Source of the DNA: Phanerochaete sordida
Taxonomy: Eukaryota > Basidiomycota > Agaricomycetes > Polyporales > Phanerochaetaceae
Assembly: GCA_019973155.2 (NCBI GenBank)
Contig: BPQB01000050.1
Coordinates: 173,633 to 237,632, forward strand
DNA: 64,000 bases
Reading direction: 5' to 3'
Shown here: positions 11,091 to 22,469 of the stretch, one piece after another
Layout: each line of letters starts with the position of its first letter
Position numbering within the stretch: position 1 is the stretch's first letter
Notes under the pieces: model-generated
Databases searched by the model: none
The model's input: the letters and a program-made list of their open reading frames with translations, nothing else
Told to the model about the DNA's origin: nothing
Translations under genes and position numbers: made by a program

Positions 11091-14000
11091 CTACTCGAAC
11101 CCCATGCGCCGCGCGTAATCGCGCTCCTCCTGCTCCGTGAGCTCGTCCGGGCCCGCCCAGTTCGCCGAGCTCGTGCGCGCGCGGAAGCGGCTCTGGCGCG
11201 TCCGGAAGATCTCCTCCATGCGCAGCGGCCCGATGGGCCCGAAGATGTCGTCGGGGTTCATCCGGCTCTGCTGCTCGAGCTGCTGGCGGAGCTCCGGGCT
11301 CTGCGCCCACTCGGGCGCGCCGTACCGCGGCCGGTCCTCGTCGTCCGAGTTCGAGTACTCGCTGTTGATGTCCGGCAGCTCGATGCTCTCGCTCGTCACC
11401 GCTGGCGCGGCCTTCGGCGTCTGCTGCGCCGCCATCTGCGCCTTCGCGCGGTTCGCCATCTGGCTCTGCACGACCTTGGCTGGCTGCGGCTCGTCGCTGT
11501 CTGCGGCCTTGCCTTTGCCCTTGCCGGCGAGCTTGGGGTTTGAAGACGAAGCGGGCATTTTTGAGGTTTTGCTTTCCGCGGCCTTGGGAATGGCAGACGA
11601 CGAAGCTGCGGCAGCAAGCGACTGGGTGGAAGCTTTCTTGGCCAAGGCCGACTTCAGTGGCGCGCCCGTCTTGCCACCCGTGGGTGGCGCATTTGTGGAC
11701 GCAGACGGCGGCTTGATCGTGCGCGCAGGTTGCGCATCCTTCGATGGCGGCTTCGAAGACCCTGCCTTCTTGTCTGCCTCGACGTTGAGCTTTCGCTTCT
11801 GCGTCGCCTCTTCCTCAGCCTGTACGATAGAAATGAGCGACCGCGTCGTGAGGTGAACTTAGCCGAACGCACCTTCTTCGTAGACCTGAGCGGCCGCTTG
11901 TCCGTGTGCTCCTCACGCTCGCGCTTCCGGCGCTCGGCCTCCTCGCGGACCTTGCGCTCCTCCTCCTGCACACGCGCCTTCTCCTCCTCCGCCTTGCGCT
12001 GCTGCGCCTGCTGCCGGCGCGCCTCCATCTCCTTGAGCCGCGTCGCCTTCTTCTCCGCCTCTTCCTGCTGCTGTGCCACGGGTCAGGCGGGGCGCCGCGG
12101 AAACGCGCAGAACGACTCACCTTCCGCGCAGCAGCAGCGGCGCGCGCGAGGCTCTTCACCGGCTCGGGCTTGCCCTTCTGCGCCTTGCTGCCGCCGAGCA
12201 CGCTGCTCACGAAGCGCGTCGCCTGCCCCCAGACGCCGAGCTGCGACTGCGAGGACGACGTCGACGCCATCGACTGCGCGCTCGGTGCGCGCGCGGGCTG
12301 CTGCGGTACGCTGTCAGACTTCGCTGCCGGTCGGATATGTGGGGAGCTCACCTTCACCAGGGTGACAGTAGGCTGGCCCGACGCGACAATCTCGTCGAAG
12401 TCCGCGTCCGCACCACCGACATACTCGTCATCCACGTCCATATCGTCCGTCTGCAGGTCGCCCTCATCAATCTCCCCCCTCGCCTTGTCAACATCCGAGT
12501 CAAGCTCCTCCACATCCTTCGCCTCGACCCGCACCTCCGGCCCCGCCGGCGAGTCAAGCCCAAGACTACCACTCGCGCCCGCGCCGCCGCGCTGGCTGGG
12601 CGCCGAGTCCCACGTCGCGGTGTCGTCCTGCTCCTGCTGCGGCGCGGGCGCGCCGAACGGCGTCCACGCGGGCGGCGCGCTCGGCGCCGCGTCCGCCTGC
12701 CAGCTGTCCTCGAACATGTCGTCGTCGCTGTCGTCCGGCTGCCCATCGCGCTGTGCCGCGCGGTCCTCGGCCTCCTGCGCGCGGAGCCACGCGGCGGCGG
12801 CCTTCGGCGCAGGCGCCGCGTCCGGGCTTGGCAGGCGCGCGGGCACGCCGAGCGTCACGGCGGCGGGGAGCGAGAAGGGGTTCGCGACGGGAAGCTTGAA
12901 CGTGTTCTCCTTGAACACGGAGTCCTTGCCCGCTGGCGCGGCGGCGGCGGCGGCGGGAGGCGACTTGCGCGGGGGTTGTGAGCTTGGCTTCGAGCTCTGC
13001 TGCTTTGGCGGCGCCTTGAAGACTGTCGGGGGCTTCGAGAACACGGAGGGGTTGGCTTGCGCAGAGGGCGGCTTGGTTATGTTCAGGATTGGCGGCGGGG
13101 AGTTCGGCGGGGTCGTCGTCGTGCTGATGTCCGCGGTTGACTGTTTGCGCACCGCGCCTGGTGGGCTTGGTTTCTTGGCCGCCTGCGCCTTGTCGAAGTC
13201 GGTCATGAGATCCGAGAGGCTCATGCGCCTGCTCGGGTCTTCCGTAGGCGGCGGCGAGGCCGCTCTCGCTGGCTTTGTGGACTCGGCAGATCGACGCGCA
13301 GGCCTTGCTGGTTCCTCGACGTTCGGAGTCGCCTCTGCCTTCGTCGATGGCTCAGAGGGTTGCTCGGGCTCTTCGGTCTTGTTCCGTTGAGCGACGCGTG
13401 CCTCAGCGGCCTTCCGTGCCTGTGCAAGTTCCGCCGCTGCATTGCCTCCGAGCGACTTGACGCCCTTGCCAGCGCGCGCGCCCTCGACGGTCTTCTTGAG
13501 ACGATGCAGTGTGTGCTCCTCCGTCTCGTGGTCCTTGAGTGGGACGGTTATCTCGTCGAGCGCGTCGTAGTAATTCGAGTGTGATGGCGCGAGCGGGATG
13601 GGAGCAGCCTGGGGCTGTAGGTGCGTCTGGGCGGAGGGCTGAGCCTGGGGTTGCGGCACGGGCTGCTGCGTCTGTCCGGTGGCGCTCTCGAGAGACGACG
13701 CGTTCCGCTTGTGACGCAGGAATGCAAGGGCACCCGACTCCGATGCGGGGATCTCCTGCGCCGTCTTCTTGGGATCCGTAGCAGCGCCAGGAACAAGCAT
13801 GCCTGCAGGCTCAGCGCTCTCCCCTCTCGACCCAATACGCCTGCCAGGTCCCGTCAGCTCCAGCGCCTTCGCCTCCTTCGCCTTCGTGAGCCAAGATGTC
13901 CGCTTCCCGAGCCCTGCGCCAGGTGTATGCGCCATAGGGTCGTGGGACATGCGCATCGACTTGCGCAGCGGGGAGGGGACGGGGAGGCCGGAGAACTGGG

Positions 14001-15072
14001 TGACGCTGGCCTTGCGCTTGAGCGGTGGGCCTGGCTCGTCTCGCAGGGGCACTGCGACGTCCTGGTCCATGGGCTCTACCGTCACGTCGCGGATGGGCAC
14101 CGCGTCGTCTTCGTCTTGCTCTGGGATGGGGTCAACTTCCAGGCGAACGGGTGATAGGCGGGACTGTTCGCCGGGCTCTTCGTCTTCTGCGATCATGGAC
14201 AGCTCCTTGGCCGAGCCATGGTGGACAATGGTGGGTGCTGGGGTGTCTTCGGCGGTAGGCTGCTCGGAGAGCGCCGGAGGAGACTGCACTGGCTCTGCGA
14301 TATTGACCTCGATGCGACTCTGAGGGCGTGATACCTCAGTATTCCGCTGGGCTTTGTCTTCAATGGTACTCCGGTGAGTGGTCTCTACTTCAACCGAATC
14401 AGAGCGCATTGGAGCATGGGAGACAGGTAGTGTGCGTGGCGGTGGGGAAGGCGACATCGGCACGTCTTCCTCCTGGACGGTTTGCAGAGGCTGGTCATCT
14501 ACCTCCATCTTCTCTGGGCTGTCCGCCACCGTAACGACCTTCTGCTTAGGCTTGAACGGAGCAGCCACTACAGCAAACGGGTCTTCGCTGGGAGTATCTG
14601 AGACGTGGGATGGCAGGCTCGTCGCCGTGGCCGCTCTCGGGTGCTGAGTAGAAGGTCCAGCTTCCATCTCCTACAAGGAGTGCAATCGGTCGTATCGAAT
14701 CGTATCCTGACAGAGAAGCACGTCAATACGCACCTCGAGTATCATGCTATTAATCGCCTTCAGCTTCGCAACAGCCGCGGTTGCTGCCCTCGTCCTCTTC
14801 GGAGCATCCTTCCTCTTTCCCGGTGTCTTCAAGAGTTCGTACATCGGCCTACGCAGCACACTGAGCCCCTGAGGCACAACGTTACGCAGATTCAAGAGCT
14901 CACTCTTCTTTTTCGCGCGATAATACGCTTTCGAGATAGCTGTCGAGGAAGTCGAAGCCTTGTTTTTGGATCTGGGTGTCGAGCCATTCCCGGGCGGGGT
15001 CCTTGGCCAGGGTGAAGCGTATCGAATTGCACCATGCAAGCACGCCGGCTTCGCCTGGCTGTGTACCATCCA
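11091..15072 (-). CDS. INCENP: INCENP-like inner centromere protein (Sli15/Pic1 family)
   Basis: Scaffold of the chromosomal passenger complex, which localises and activates Aurora kinase at centromeres and spindle midzone. The start ATG at 15070-15072 gives MDGTQPGEAGVLAW followed by a helical N-terminal region (REWLDTQIQKQGFDFLDSYL, then PMYELLKTPGKRK) matching the family's Survivin/Borealin-binding end. A very long, Pro/Ser/Ala-rich central region is probably disordered. Near 11.9-12.1 kb there is a strongly charged Glu/Arg/Lys helix (KAEEEKARVQEEERKVREEA), typical of the single alpha helix of INCENP. The C-terminus is the IN-box: ELPDINSEYSNSDDEDRP, then PEWAQSPELRQQL, PLRMEEIFRTRQSRFRARTS and SANW. 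Stop TAG 11091-11093. Predicted introns follow LSREKEE (55 nt), SMILE, the AAAARK before QQEEAEKK, and RSTKK. About 1,200 residues, large for the family because of the central part. Confidence 0.92.
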
Positions 15073-16493
15073 TGCTGGGCACAGAACGGTGGAGAATGTA
15101 AGGTCGAACGTGGAAGTGGTCTGGTCGACGTCGCGGTCGGTGTCGAAGGCGCGCTCGTGAGACGAACCAGAGGAGGTCACGTGGGCGCTCTCCAATTACA
15201 AAAGGCGCGCGAGTCGCGGTGAGTGTCCCGCACCTTACACCCAGCCGTCGTCTACTAAATCTGGCGCGTAGTAGCCGTCTCGAATCCATCATGCCTACTG
15301 CACGCATCAAATATTGTCTGCACCCTCCGAGTATAAGCAGGATGGAGCTCGGGGATGTGGCTACATGCCTCTGGATCCGAAGGGTTGGCAGCAGTGCCGA
15401 GTCTTGGGCATTGCCTTCCGCGTCACTCCCATATTCGACGCCTGCGTGAGTCCCGTGAGTGCTCATATCGCCCCTGCTGCCGTGCCGGAGACTTGTAAAG
15501 ACCAGTTTCCGACAAACTCTCGCCGTGCGTTCTCGAGTGCATATACCCACTCACAAGCACGACATCATGATCGAGCTCGCGTGAGGGGACAGCTTGCGCG
15601 CGCGACGTGAGTAATCCACCCTTTCTACTTTTCCTCTACATGTTTCGGCCTTCTGATTCTTTGCACAGTCCCTCGACGCCGTCGATGCTCCCCCGCTCCG
15701 CATTCATGCGCCTAGAGTACGCGCTTCCCCGCTGCAGCTATGCCCTTTAGATGACCGCGGCACGTCTTTCTAGGACTACATACGCAGCAGCGCCACGAGA
15801 TCAGATGGGTCAGCTCCCCAATATGTGCGCTACTTCCTCATATTCGACGTGGCAGGGATTCATATCACGAGATTGCCGCACTATCGTTCCTGCACATTTA
15901 CGATGAAGTTCACGCAGTCTCATCGTTCAATATCTTAATCGCGACACTCGCTGGACAACCCGGAGATACTACGTCATCCGTGGCAATTGCATCACATAGC
16001 CCGCCAGGGACGCTGTCGGTGCAGTCCTCTGAGGACATAGTCACTTGCCCTCGAGCGAGGACCATGACGCACAGACAGTTTCATTCTCATCGCGGCTCGC
16101 TTTATATTCGGGCTGTCGCTGACTGGACGTCGCGTTGTTTATGCTCTCGGCACGCGCATCCTTTTGGTCTGATTTTTCGTCGCACCGCGAGCCATTGGAG
16201 GAGTATTTTCCCCGAACATCCGAAATGTCGCCAATGTGAGCGAGACGTAACCGGAGTCAAATACACAGATAATGACTTGTCAACATTCCCTTAGGTGCAG
16301 CATCTTCTGGCAACAGCGTGCCCTCAATCGCTGAGTTTCATGCATAGATTAACACTGTCCTACATATGCTCACTGCTTGGCTGACGCAGCGCGGCAAGTC
16401 CTTCGGACCATCTTGTGCGTGTCCTACGTGGATGGGACAATGTAGTTAGCGGGCCGAAAACCGATCTCGGCCGGGAAAACACTCACAGCCTCG
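15073..16493. other. 1.4 kb without recognised gene
   Basis: Upstream of INCENP and downstream of the first UstYa-like gene. Short open frames on both strands show no signal peptide, domain or repeat that I recognise. It marks the left edge of the accessory island. Confidence 0.4.
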
Positions 16494-17119
16494 CTACCAG
16501 TGTGCAGTCCAACGTTCGTAATTGTCTTCCGCGGCTGCGTATACCGCTTCCCAGTCTCTGCAGACCCGTGTCATGCCAACAGGATGGGCGGTGAAGTTCC
16601 GGGTCATGAAGTCGTATGGCTCCAACGTTGTGTCTGCGTTGCACAAAAAAAGCTGCATGAGGTATTGCAAGCAGTGTGTGATGTGCGGCTCGGGTGTGCG
16701 GGGATCCTGGGGATCTGGTAGGGCTCGTGCAATCATCTGGACGCAGTGTAGCTGGTGGATCATGGCGACTCCATAGAGCTTGTGGTCTTCTCCAACCCGT
16801 ACGTAGCCGGCGTGGCTCCATGGAGATCTGCATGTAAGCCATTCCATCTCAGAGACAACGGTCCCGGTTCCATATCGCGTCGTCTCTTCCAGGACCATCT
16901 CAACGGGACTTGCATTGACCCCAAAGCAGGGTGAGGTTCCGTAATCTAGCAGCTAGCTGGTTAATACTCAGGGTACGTAGCTCGCATGTACGTACTGCCA
17001 CAGATCGCAAAGTCTTCCGCCATGACTGACGGCTTTGCAGAGAGATGCCGCCACACGGCCACGGCTGTGGCCAATAACGAGATCCCAAGGAGTAACGGGA
17101 GAAATATTCGTCCCGACAT
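16494..17119 (-). CDS. UstYa-like oxidase (DUF3328), copy 1
   Basis: Member of the UstYa family, copper-type oxidases first described from ustiloxin and related fungal peptide pathways, which cyclise or oxidise specialised metabolites. The start ATG (17117-17119) opens MSGRIFLPLLLGISLLATAV, a single N-terminal membrane anchor. After one intron the conserved part runs VEMVLEETTRYGTGTV, then YGVAMIHQLHCV, HCLQYLMQLFLCNAD with TTLEP, and VCRDWEAVYAAAEDNYERW. Both hallmark motifs are present: HxxHC (HQLHC) and the second HC followed by CxAD. Stop TAG 16494-16496. About 170 residues, short but within the family range. The splice junction between anchor and core is uncertain (donor GTACCC or nearby). 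A decayed close relative lies at 29.8-30.1 kb. The metabolite is unknown. Confidence 0.83.
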
Positions 17120-18814
17120 GGAGCGACAGCTACGATGCAGAGACAATGCTTGAGTGAGCCAGCATTTCTAAGGGAAAAATGAGCGTCGTACAGCTGGTGT
17201 TGCTGAGTTTGGGGACTTCTTGGGACGTTGAAGGCTGAGGCCTGAGGCCTGAGGATGACCCCGTAGATGGAGTAGGCTGGCCATACTTCGCGCACATGCT
17301 TATCACGGCCGTGTGGGAAGATCGCGACCCTGGTTAATGCAAAGCACAAGAGCGAGCAGAAAGCATTGGATAATGCATACCGTTGTAGATGTTCGATGTC
17401 ATGGAGCTTGAGAAATGACCGCGTGGACGATGCGTCTCGGTAGCCCGCGGAGGACATGCGCCATGGAAGATCGGTGCATATATCGGAAGAACCTGATATC
17501 TACAACTCTGAGCGTGAGAATGACTTATCAGACTTAGTGTTTACGACGTCGATTGTGTTTGTGTCCCAACACAGAACCAAGGACTAAGACAGATAGAAGG
17601 ATGCCCCAGGTGATTTCAGCTCCAGGCTACCGGTAGATGTCCGATACATCATACTATCCACGAAAGAAGGCCGATAGAAGGCGCCACCGGAAGAGATCCG
17701 TTGAGCTCCAGTTGATTGTTTTGAGCATGTAACCAGTGTGAGTCTCACGAAACCCATCTCGATCCGTACCAATCCGTTCTATGGAAAGCTCGTCTAGGGT
17801 CGGACTTCAAATTAAAATACCGCGAAACCTACCTCAGCGGATGACAGCGCCCTACAACGGATCAGATATCTGACCCGTGGCTTTCACGCAATCGTTGAGC
17901 GATATCAACTCATTGAAACAATGCGTTTATTTTGTTGCTCACTCGTCTGCTCCAGCTTTCCCCTACAAATCTGGGACACGTATTAGCAAAAATGGCCGAG
18001 GAGGTCACCAATCGTTGTCTTGTGAGTGCACGAGTACCGATTTCCCAGTTACTACCCTTCAACCGACAATACTGACCCGCCTAAACAGCGGATTAGCTAG
18101 ATCAGATCTCCACAGCTGTATTTGCAGCGCTCGAGGACCATGTCCTCGGTGAACAGCGTCGCCGGGCGGAAACAGTGTGGATAACGTCGTCACAGGAAGT
18201 CTTAGAAAAGATTTTACGCAAAATATACCAACTTGGGAGGGCCAACATACAATATCAAATAGTACCTAGGTAAATGTGCACCATAGGAGAATTTGCCCTG
18301 TTCTCCATCAATTTCAATATATTGGACACCCTCTCGCTGACATAGTAGATATTATCGTAGCTGTAAGTAAGGCACATGCATCAGAGCATCTCTCTCTCTC
18401 TCATAACGTCTAGTGTGCAGAGCTGCGACGCAGCAACTGAGCACCCGACGATTGATGTGGCTGAGTGTGCAACATATCTGCGAGTAGCATAAATGACATT
18501 CACATCTGACAGCGACAGTAATTCATAAGCTTTGTGACGCTATCCTGTATTATTTCCCATGAGATATGAAAGCTGCATGTGCGTACCGCGTGATTAGTTC
18601 ACATGCCCGCATGGCTATATTTCGCTCTTATGCTTCGTTCTGATATGCTTTCGGGAGGCGCGCTGTAAGCGATCTCAGGACCATTCTAGAGTGACCGCGA
18701 CGTGCGAGGACGTCCGTCGACTGGAGACTTCCGCTTGCAACATCCTAGAAGTAAGATTATGCGTACATTCACGCTATCCCCAGAGACCCGTCTTTGCTCA
18801 TTCCTCTTCAGACA
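17120..18814. other. 1.7 kb between divergent UstYa-like genes, no gene recognised
   Basis: Copy 1 is on the minus and copy 2 on the plus strand, so this stretch holds both promoters. A CT-dinucleotide run lies at about 18,388-18,400. I searched by eye for a small secreted precursor with repeated core segments and basic Kex2-type sites and found none. Base composition is more AT-rich than the flanking genes. Confidence 0.4.
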
Positions 18815-19466
18815 ATGAAGCTGCGTTTTGGTCTCCTAGCCACCGTCTTTGCCCTCGCAGGCACATGGCGTTATGGGGAGTGTCATAGAACGTCCAGTGA
18901 GTCGTGAATCCTCGCTCATCTACGATACAAGCATGATAATTCTTCCTATAGCTCGTGGTATCAGATACCTAGACGTACCGGGAAATAGACCTGTAAACCT
19001 GGTCTACGACACATCGTCGACACGATACCAACTGAATACGACAGTCGGAGCTGAAGAGTGGGCGGGCCTTCTGCCGTCTGGCGGGCACCTTGTGCGCATG
19101 AAAGAAGGAGACGAAACGCAGCTGTGGACCGTGGCGATGCTCCACCAGCTCCGATGCCTCAACATCCTGCGGGAAGACTATGTAATGCGCAAAGTATCGC
19201 CACTCCAGAGCCACTGCCTGAACTACATCAGGCAAAGCGTTCTGTGTCTTGCCGATACTCACTTGGAGTACAGCAAGAACGGGCTGTGAGTTTCTTTTGT
19301 CCTTGAGCCTGCGCCAAACACCACCTCTGACCTCGCAGCCTTCATGCTGACATACAGAGCTGTTACACACTACATAGAGAGTGTATGTAACGACTGGACC
19401 GCTGTCTACTCAGCAACGGAAAGGAACGCCGCTGGGTGGAAAGAGCTGCACGAGACCACACCCTAA
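18815..19466 (+). CDS. UstYa-like protein (DUF3328), copy 2, variant motif
   Basis: Second UstYa-family gene, divergent from copy 1. The start ATG (18815-18817) begins MKLRFGLLATVFALAGTWRY, a short signal peptide rather than a long anchor. Exon 1 ends GECHRTS with donor GTGAGT; exon 2 starts RGIRYLDVPGNRPVNL and carries LVRMKEGDETQLWTVAML, HQLRCLNILRED, and the second motif HCLNYIRQSVLCLADTHLE. The last exon is AVTHYIESVCNDWTAVYSA with a tail ending HETTP and stop TAA 19464-19466. All joins keep frame. The first motif reads HQLRC, so the second His of HxxHC is replaced by Arg, while the second motif is intact. Since the His residues are thought to bind metal, activity may be altered or lost. 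About 190 residues. Confidence 0.82.
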
Positions 19467-19923
19467 CCGGCGGCGTGCTAGCGTCCGCCGTCCACGCGGT
19501 TGGTACGGCAGCTTCGTGGCTTCGACCACGATCACAGCATTTGACGTGCGGTTGTAATGTTCTGATAGATCGTGTAATCACAGTTCCGTATTTGCTTGGA
19601 CGCCTGTACTCAGCGCTCTCAGGACGTTGAGATTGTGGGTTTCCCGCACTCCGGTCCGATCTGTATGGTTGTAAGGTCTCGTCCTAGACCTGGAGCCCAT
19701 CTACAAATATCATATCCAATCCATCTGACAGGTTCTCGAGTTTCCATATTGCACGTCATGCACGTCAGGCCCAGGGTCAGTCTGTGTGAGAGAGATGCGA
19801 CGGCGCGCTCAGCGTCGTGGGTACAGATACGCAAGCCCCACGACGCTATCCGGCACTCCTCGCGTGGCCCTAAGCAACTCTGTACTTCAGCTACGACGTG
19901 GACGTCTATCCGCTTGCGCACCG
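19467..19923. other. intergenic, no gene seen
   Basis: Between copy 2 of UstYa and the following membrane protein on the same strand; presumably 3' end plus promoter. Nothing recognised. Confidence 0.4.
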
Positions 19924-20937
19924 ATGGTCCGTGCCTACAAGGCTTTGCCCCAAGAGGCTGAGGACAGTGAAGAGTATACCGCGTACGCAAATAAATTAGG
20001 TGCGTGCTTCGGTCATACAGACGGTCATGGTTATCTAACACAATGTGCTCGGCCTGGCGTTGTCAGGACAGCGCAGACTGCTCTTTCGCTCTGAAACTTG
20101 GGCTATCTTAGTAGCCGTCTTTTGCGCTATTCTCAACGTCGTCCTCGTCACATGGTCTCCGAGCGAACAAGCGGATTTGTACGCCAGTACAGTCCGACTT
20201 CCCCGACCAAATCAATACATCGGCCTGGAGAGAGTAAATCGCAAAGCTGTTAACGCTACCTTGCCAGATCCCATTGCCACAGTTAACCTGGTCATTACGC
20301 AACTCGCTCCCGACAGTTCATACCTAGTGTGGCCTATGGATACACACCAAAAGTTCATCCCCAAAGTGGGGAACGTATCCGTGGACGATAGACATTTCGT
20401 TGTCAACAGCACGGTCAGCAGTGGCCCACATTGTATAAAGGAATCTTCTAATGGCGACGAATTACAGACCAATTCACTCGCGCAGTTTCGCGTTCGCGAC
20501 TGGGGTATGGAACGGTGCCAGCTTGCACTCAGCCTGCAGCTCTCGCCTGTGGCTAGTGCCGGGGCAAGTCCTGTAATGCTCAGCGAGCCGCCTCCCGTGC
20601 TCGACATATGGAAGGTCGGCTACGGCGATGAAGACGACTTGATCGACATTCACACGTCATCCCAAATTCCTCGGCCAGCGAGGCAAAGCACCCTTCCTAT
20701 GGCCAGCTTGCCGCTAATTTTGGGCTCCAGAGTCGTCACGGAGACCTTCCCATGCCGCGCGGACTCGCTACAGACTTTCGAGTTTGCTTGTCACTCCGGA
20801 GAGCTGGATTGCGTTGTAGACTTTTGGCAGAACAGCGAGCCAATGGCCCTCGGTGAGTACAGTCATACCCTGTGTGGCATGCCACTCACGGTACAAATTC
20901 AGCAGGCCTGTATATGATCCAGTATGCGACAAAGTAG
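19924..20937 (+). CDS. type II membrane protein with large extracytoplasmic domain (uncharacterised basidiomycete family)
   Basis: Three exons: MVRAYKALPQEAEDSEEY with a hydrophilic cytosolic tail ending ANKLG; a long exon with the single membrane segment WAILVAVFCAILNVVLVTW; and a last short exon AGLYMIQYATK ending TAG 20935-20937. After the membrane span the protein has the family features PRPNQYIGLERVN, FRVRDWGMERCQLALSL, paired Cys residues, and WQNSEPMAL just before the last intron. About 310 residues with several N-glycosylation sites, so the bulk should face the secretory lumen or outside. The layout resembles a large orphan family in Agaricomycetes, some members of which are loosely annotated as But2-like; biochemical role is not known. 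Its place next to two UstYa-type genes may be chance, or it may be part of the same secretory-path island. Confidence 0.78.
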
Positions 20938-21584
20938 TAGGCTTCAAGGAGGCTTTGTCTCGCACCAGCCTCGCTTCACAATTGTGCGCCGATAAACATG
21001 CGTGTGCCGAAGAAGTTCACACTTGAATTACACGTCAATGTCACTGAATCGTTCTCATACGTTCGAGCCTTTACTGTGATACAACACGTATCTTCGAACT
21101 GTTTCTCAATGAGCGAGGAAGATGGCATGAGTGTAGACATGTGCAAATAAGTGCTGCGCATACTATCATCGAGTGCGATGCTTATCGCAGTCGAAGGTTC
21201 GCAAATATAGGCTACTGCAGAGATGCAAGTGTGACGATAGCTGTCACAGACTCCGCCCGGTTGTCAGCTCCGATCTTGGAATCGACGTTCAGTAAGGTCA
21301 AGACGCTGTACGTGTTAAATGTCCATGTCGGTTCATCCACCCTGTGTCGGCGATGGTCTGGTTGTAGCGCGCCGTTCAATCTTACGTTGGAGGTATCCAT
21401 CGTCTGAGCAACCACTTAATAGTCAAAGACGGGTTCTACGTCCCTCCAGCTCTGCCTGATGGAATCCTGGGCTCCATTCGCCAATTCTGAAGCCTTACGT
21501 ATTGAGCGTAGGATTGTGCCTAGAGTCTTGCATGCCCGGAGCCAAATTGACTTTACTCCCTTATCTACCCACACGTCTGCGCTC
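20938..21584. other. intergenic, no gene recognised
   Basis: AT-richer stretch with no domain-bearing frame. The minus-strand frame continues from the F-box fragment that follows, ending in VEPVFDY at 21,416, but I cannot align this part to a paralogue. Confidence 0.35.
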
Positions 21585-21812
21585 TTAGAAATGTACGCGG
21601 CGAGCCGCGTGTGCTTCACAAGCCGAGGCCCACGCAGCGTGGGATGCAAAACGTACAGAGCGTGCAAAGGCCGCGGTGGACGTGGAGCGCATGCTATGTG
21701 CGGGCCTGGAGGTGTGCACGTGGCAGGGGAAGATCGTGCATTGGAGCGGTGGCGCAGGTCCATGCAGAAGCGGGGGGAGGAAGCGTATAATCCAAGGCCC
21801 ATCGGATATCAT
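21585..21812 (-). pseudogene. fragment of a type-B F-box-like gene
   Basis: The minus strand encodes FLPPLLHGPAPPLQC and TIFPCHVHTSRPA, which match FLPLLHGLAASLRRAIFHCH and the following VHPGLPA in the intact type-B gene at 31.2-33.0 kb. Neither the N-terminal F-box nor the C-terminal half is recognisable around it. It is a remnant about 10 kb away from the nearest intact copy. Confidence 0.6.
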
Positions 21813-22189
21813 TGACCGACTTGATCAGGTCTGCCTTAGGCAGACTCAAGACGCAGCGCGGCGCGAACTTGAACTCTCCAGGCGACGAAGCTGGATGCGA
21901 GTAGGAGACAGATTTATATTCTGCCATTGTGCTAGTCACTCGCGATTAGCTCACTACGCCAAGTGCGGTGTAAAGGTACCCACCACGGCCGACGGCATCT
22001 ACATCAGCGCGGCCTCGCAGGGCCCACTAAGCCGAGAGCTCGCCGCTCTCGCCTATTCCAGGGCGGCCCCCCAGCCTCTACCTCATGACCATATTTCACT
22101 CACGATGCTCCTCTAGCTACCGCCCTAGCTGTCCAATTTTGCAATGGCGTGACTTTGTTGTCCTAGGCTGACTCATACACCTCACACTG

Positions 22190-22312
22190 TGGCGTACCAT
22201 TTGTATAAGAAATAGACGCCATATTCAATTCGTTACTTACCGGATTGAAGACCAATTCAAAGCCATCGTAGTCGTGGTACTTACCGTAATCGTGACTTCA
22301 CGATTCCGGCAA
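22190..22312 (+). repeat. left arm of divergent inverted repeat
   Basis: About 123 nt starting TGGCGTACCATTTGT and ending TTCCGGCAAG. The reverse complement of 24131-24255 aligns over the whole length with roughly four of five positions equal by eye and one or two single-base gaps. Both arms can be read as TYRIE followed by F-K/E-A-I/V-V, so they could be copies of an old coding segment or ends of a mobile element. Confidence 0.7.
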
Positions 22313-22469
22313 GCTGCTTCATGATTCCGCGCACAAGCTCCTCTCGTTTGTATGACATTGGTCTGACACGCCGCTTCACACTAAACACATAGGCAGACAT
22401 TCCCCCTTGGGCAGCGGGACCCTCGCCAGCGCTCAGCGCTCAGGTTGCGACGAGCTCGTCGAAATGCAC

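Noticed and set aside
12310..12360. Possible intron in INCENP with GTGAGC donor and CTGACAG acceptor
   Set aside because: Its 41-nt length would shift the frame, while reading through keeps the long INCENP frame open.
11906..13390. Plus-strand frame of 494 codons rich in Leu, Ser and Ala
   Set aside because: Antisense to the low-complexity centre of INCENP; no independent support.
17120..18814. A repeated-core peptide precursor between the UstYa genes
   Set aside because: No repeated short peptide blocks with dibasic spacers were found in any frame by eye.
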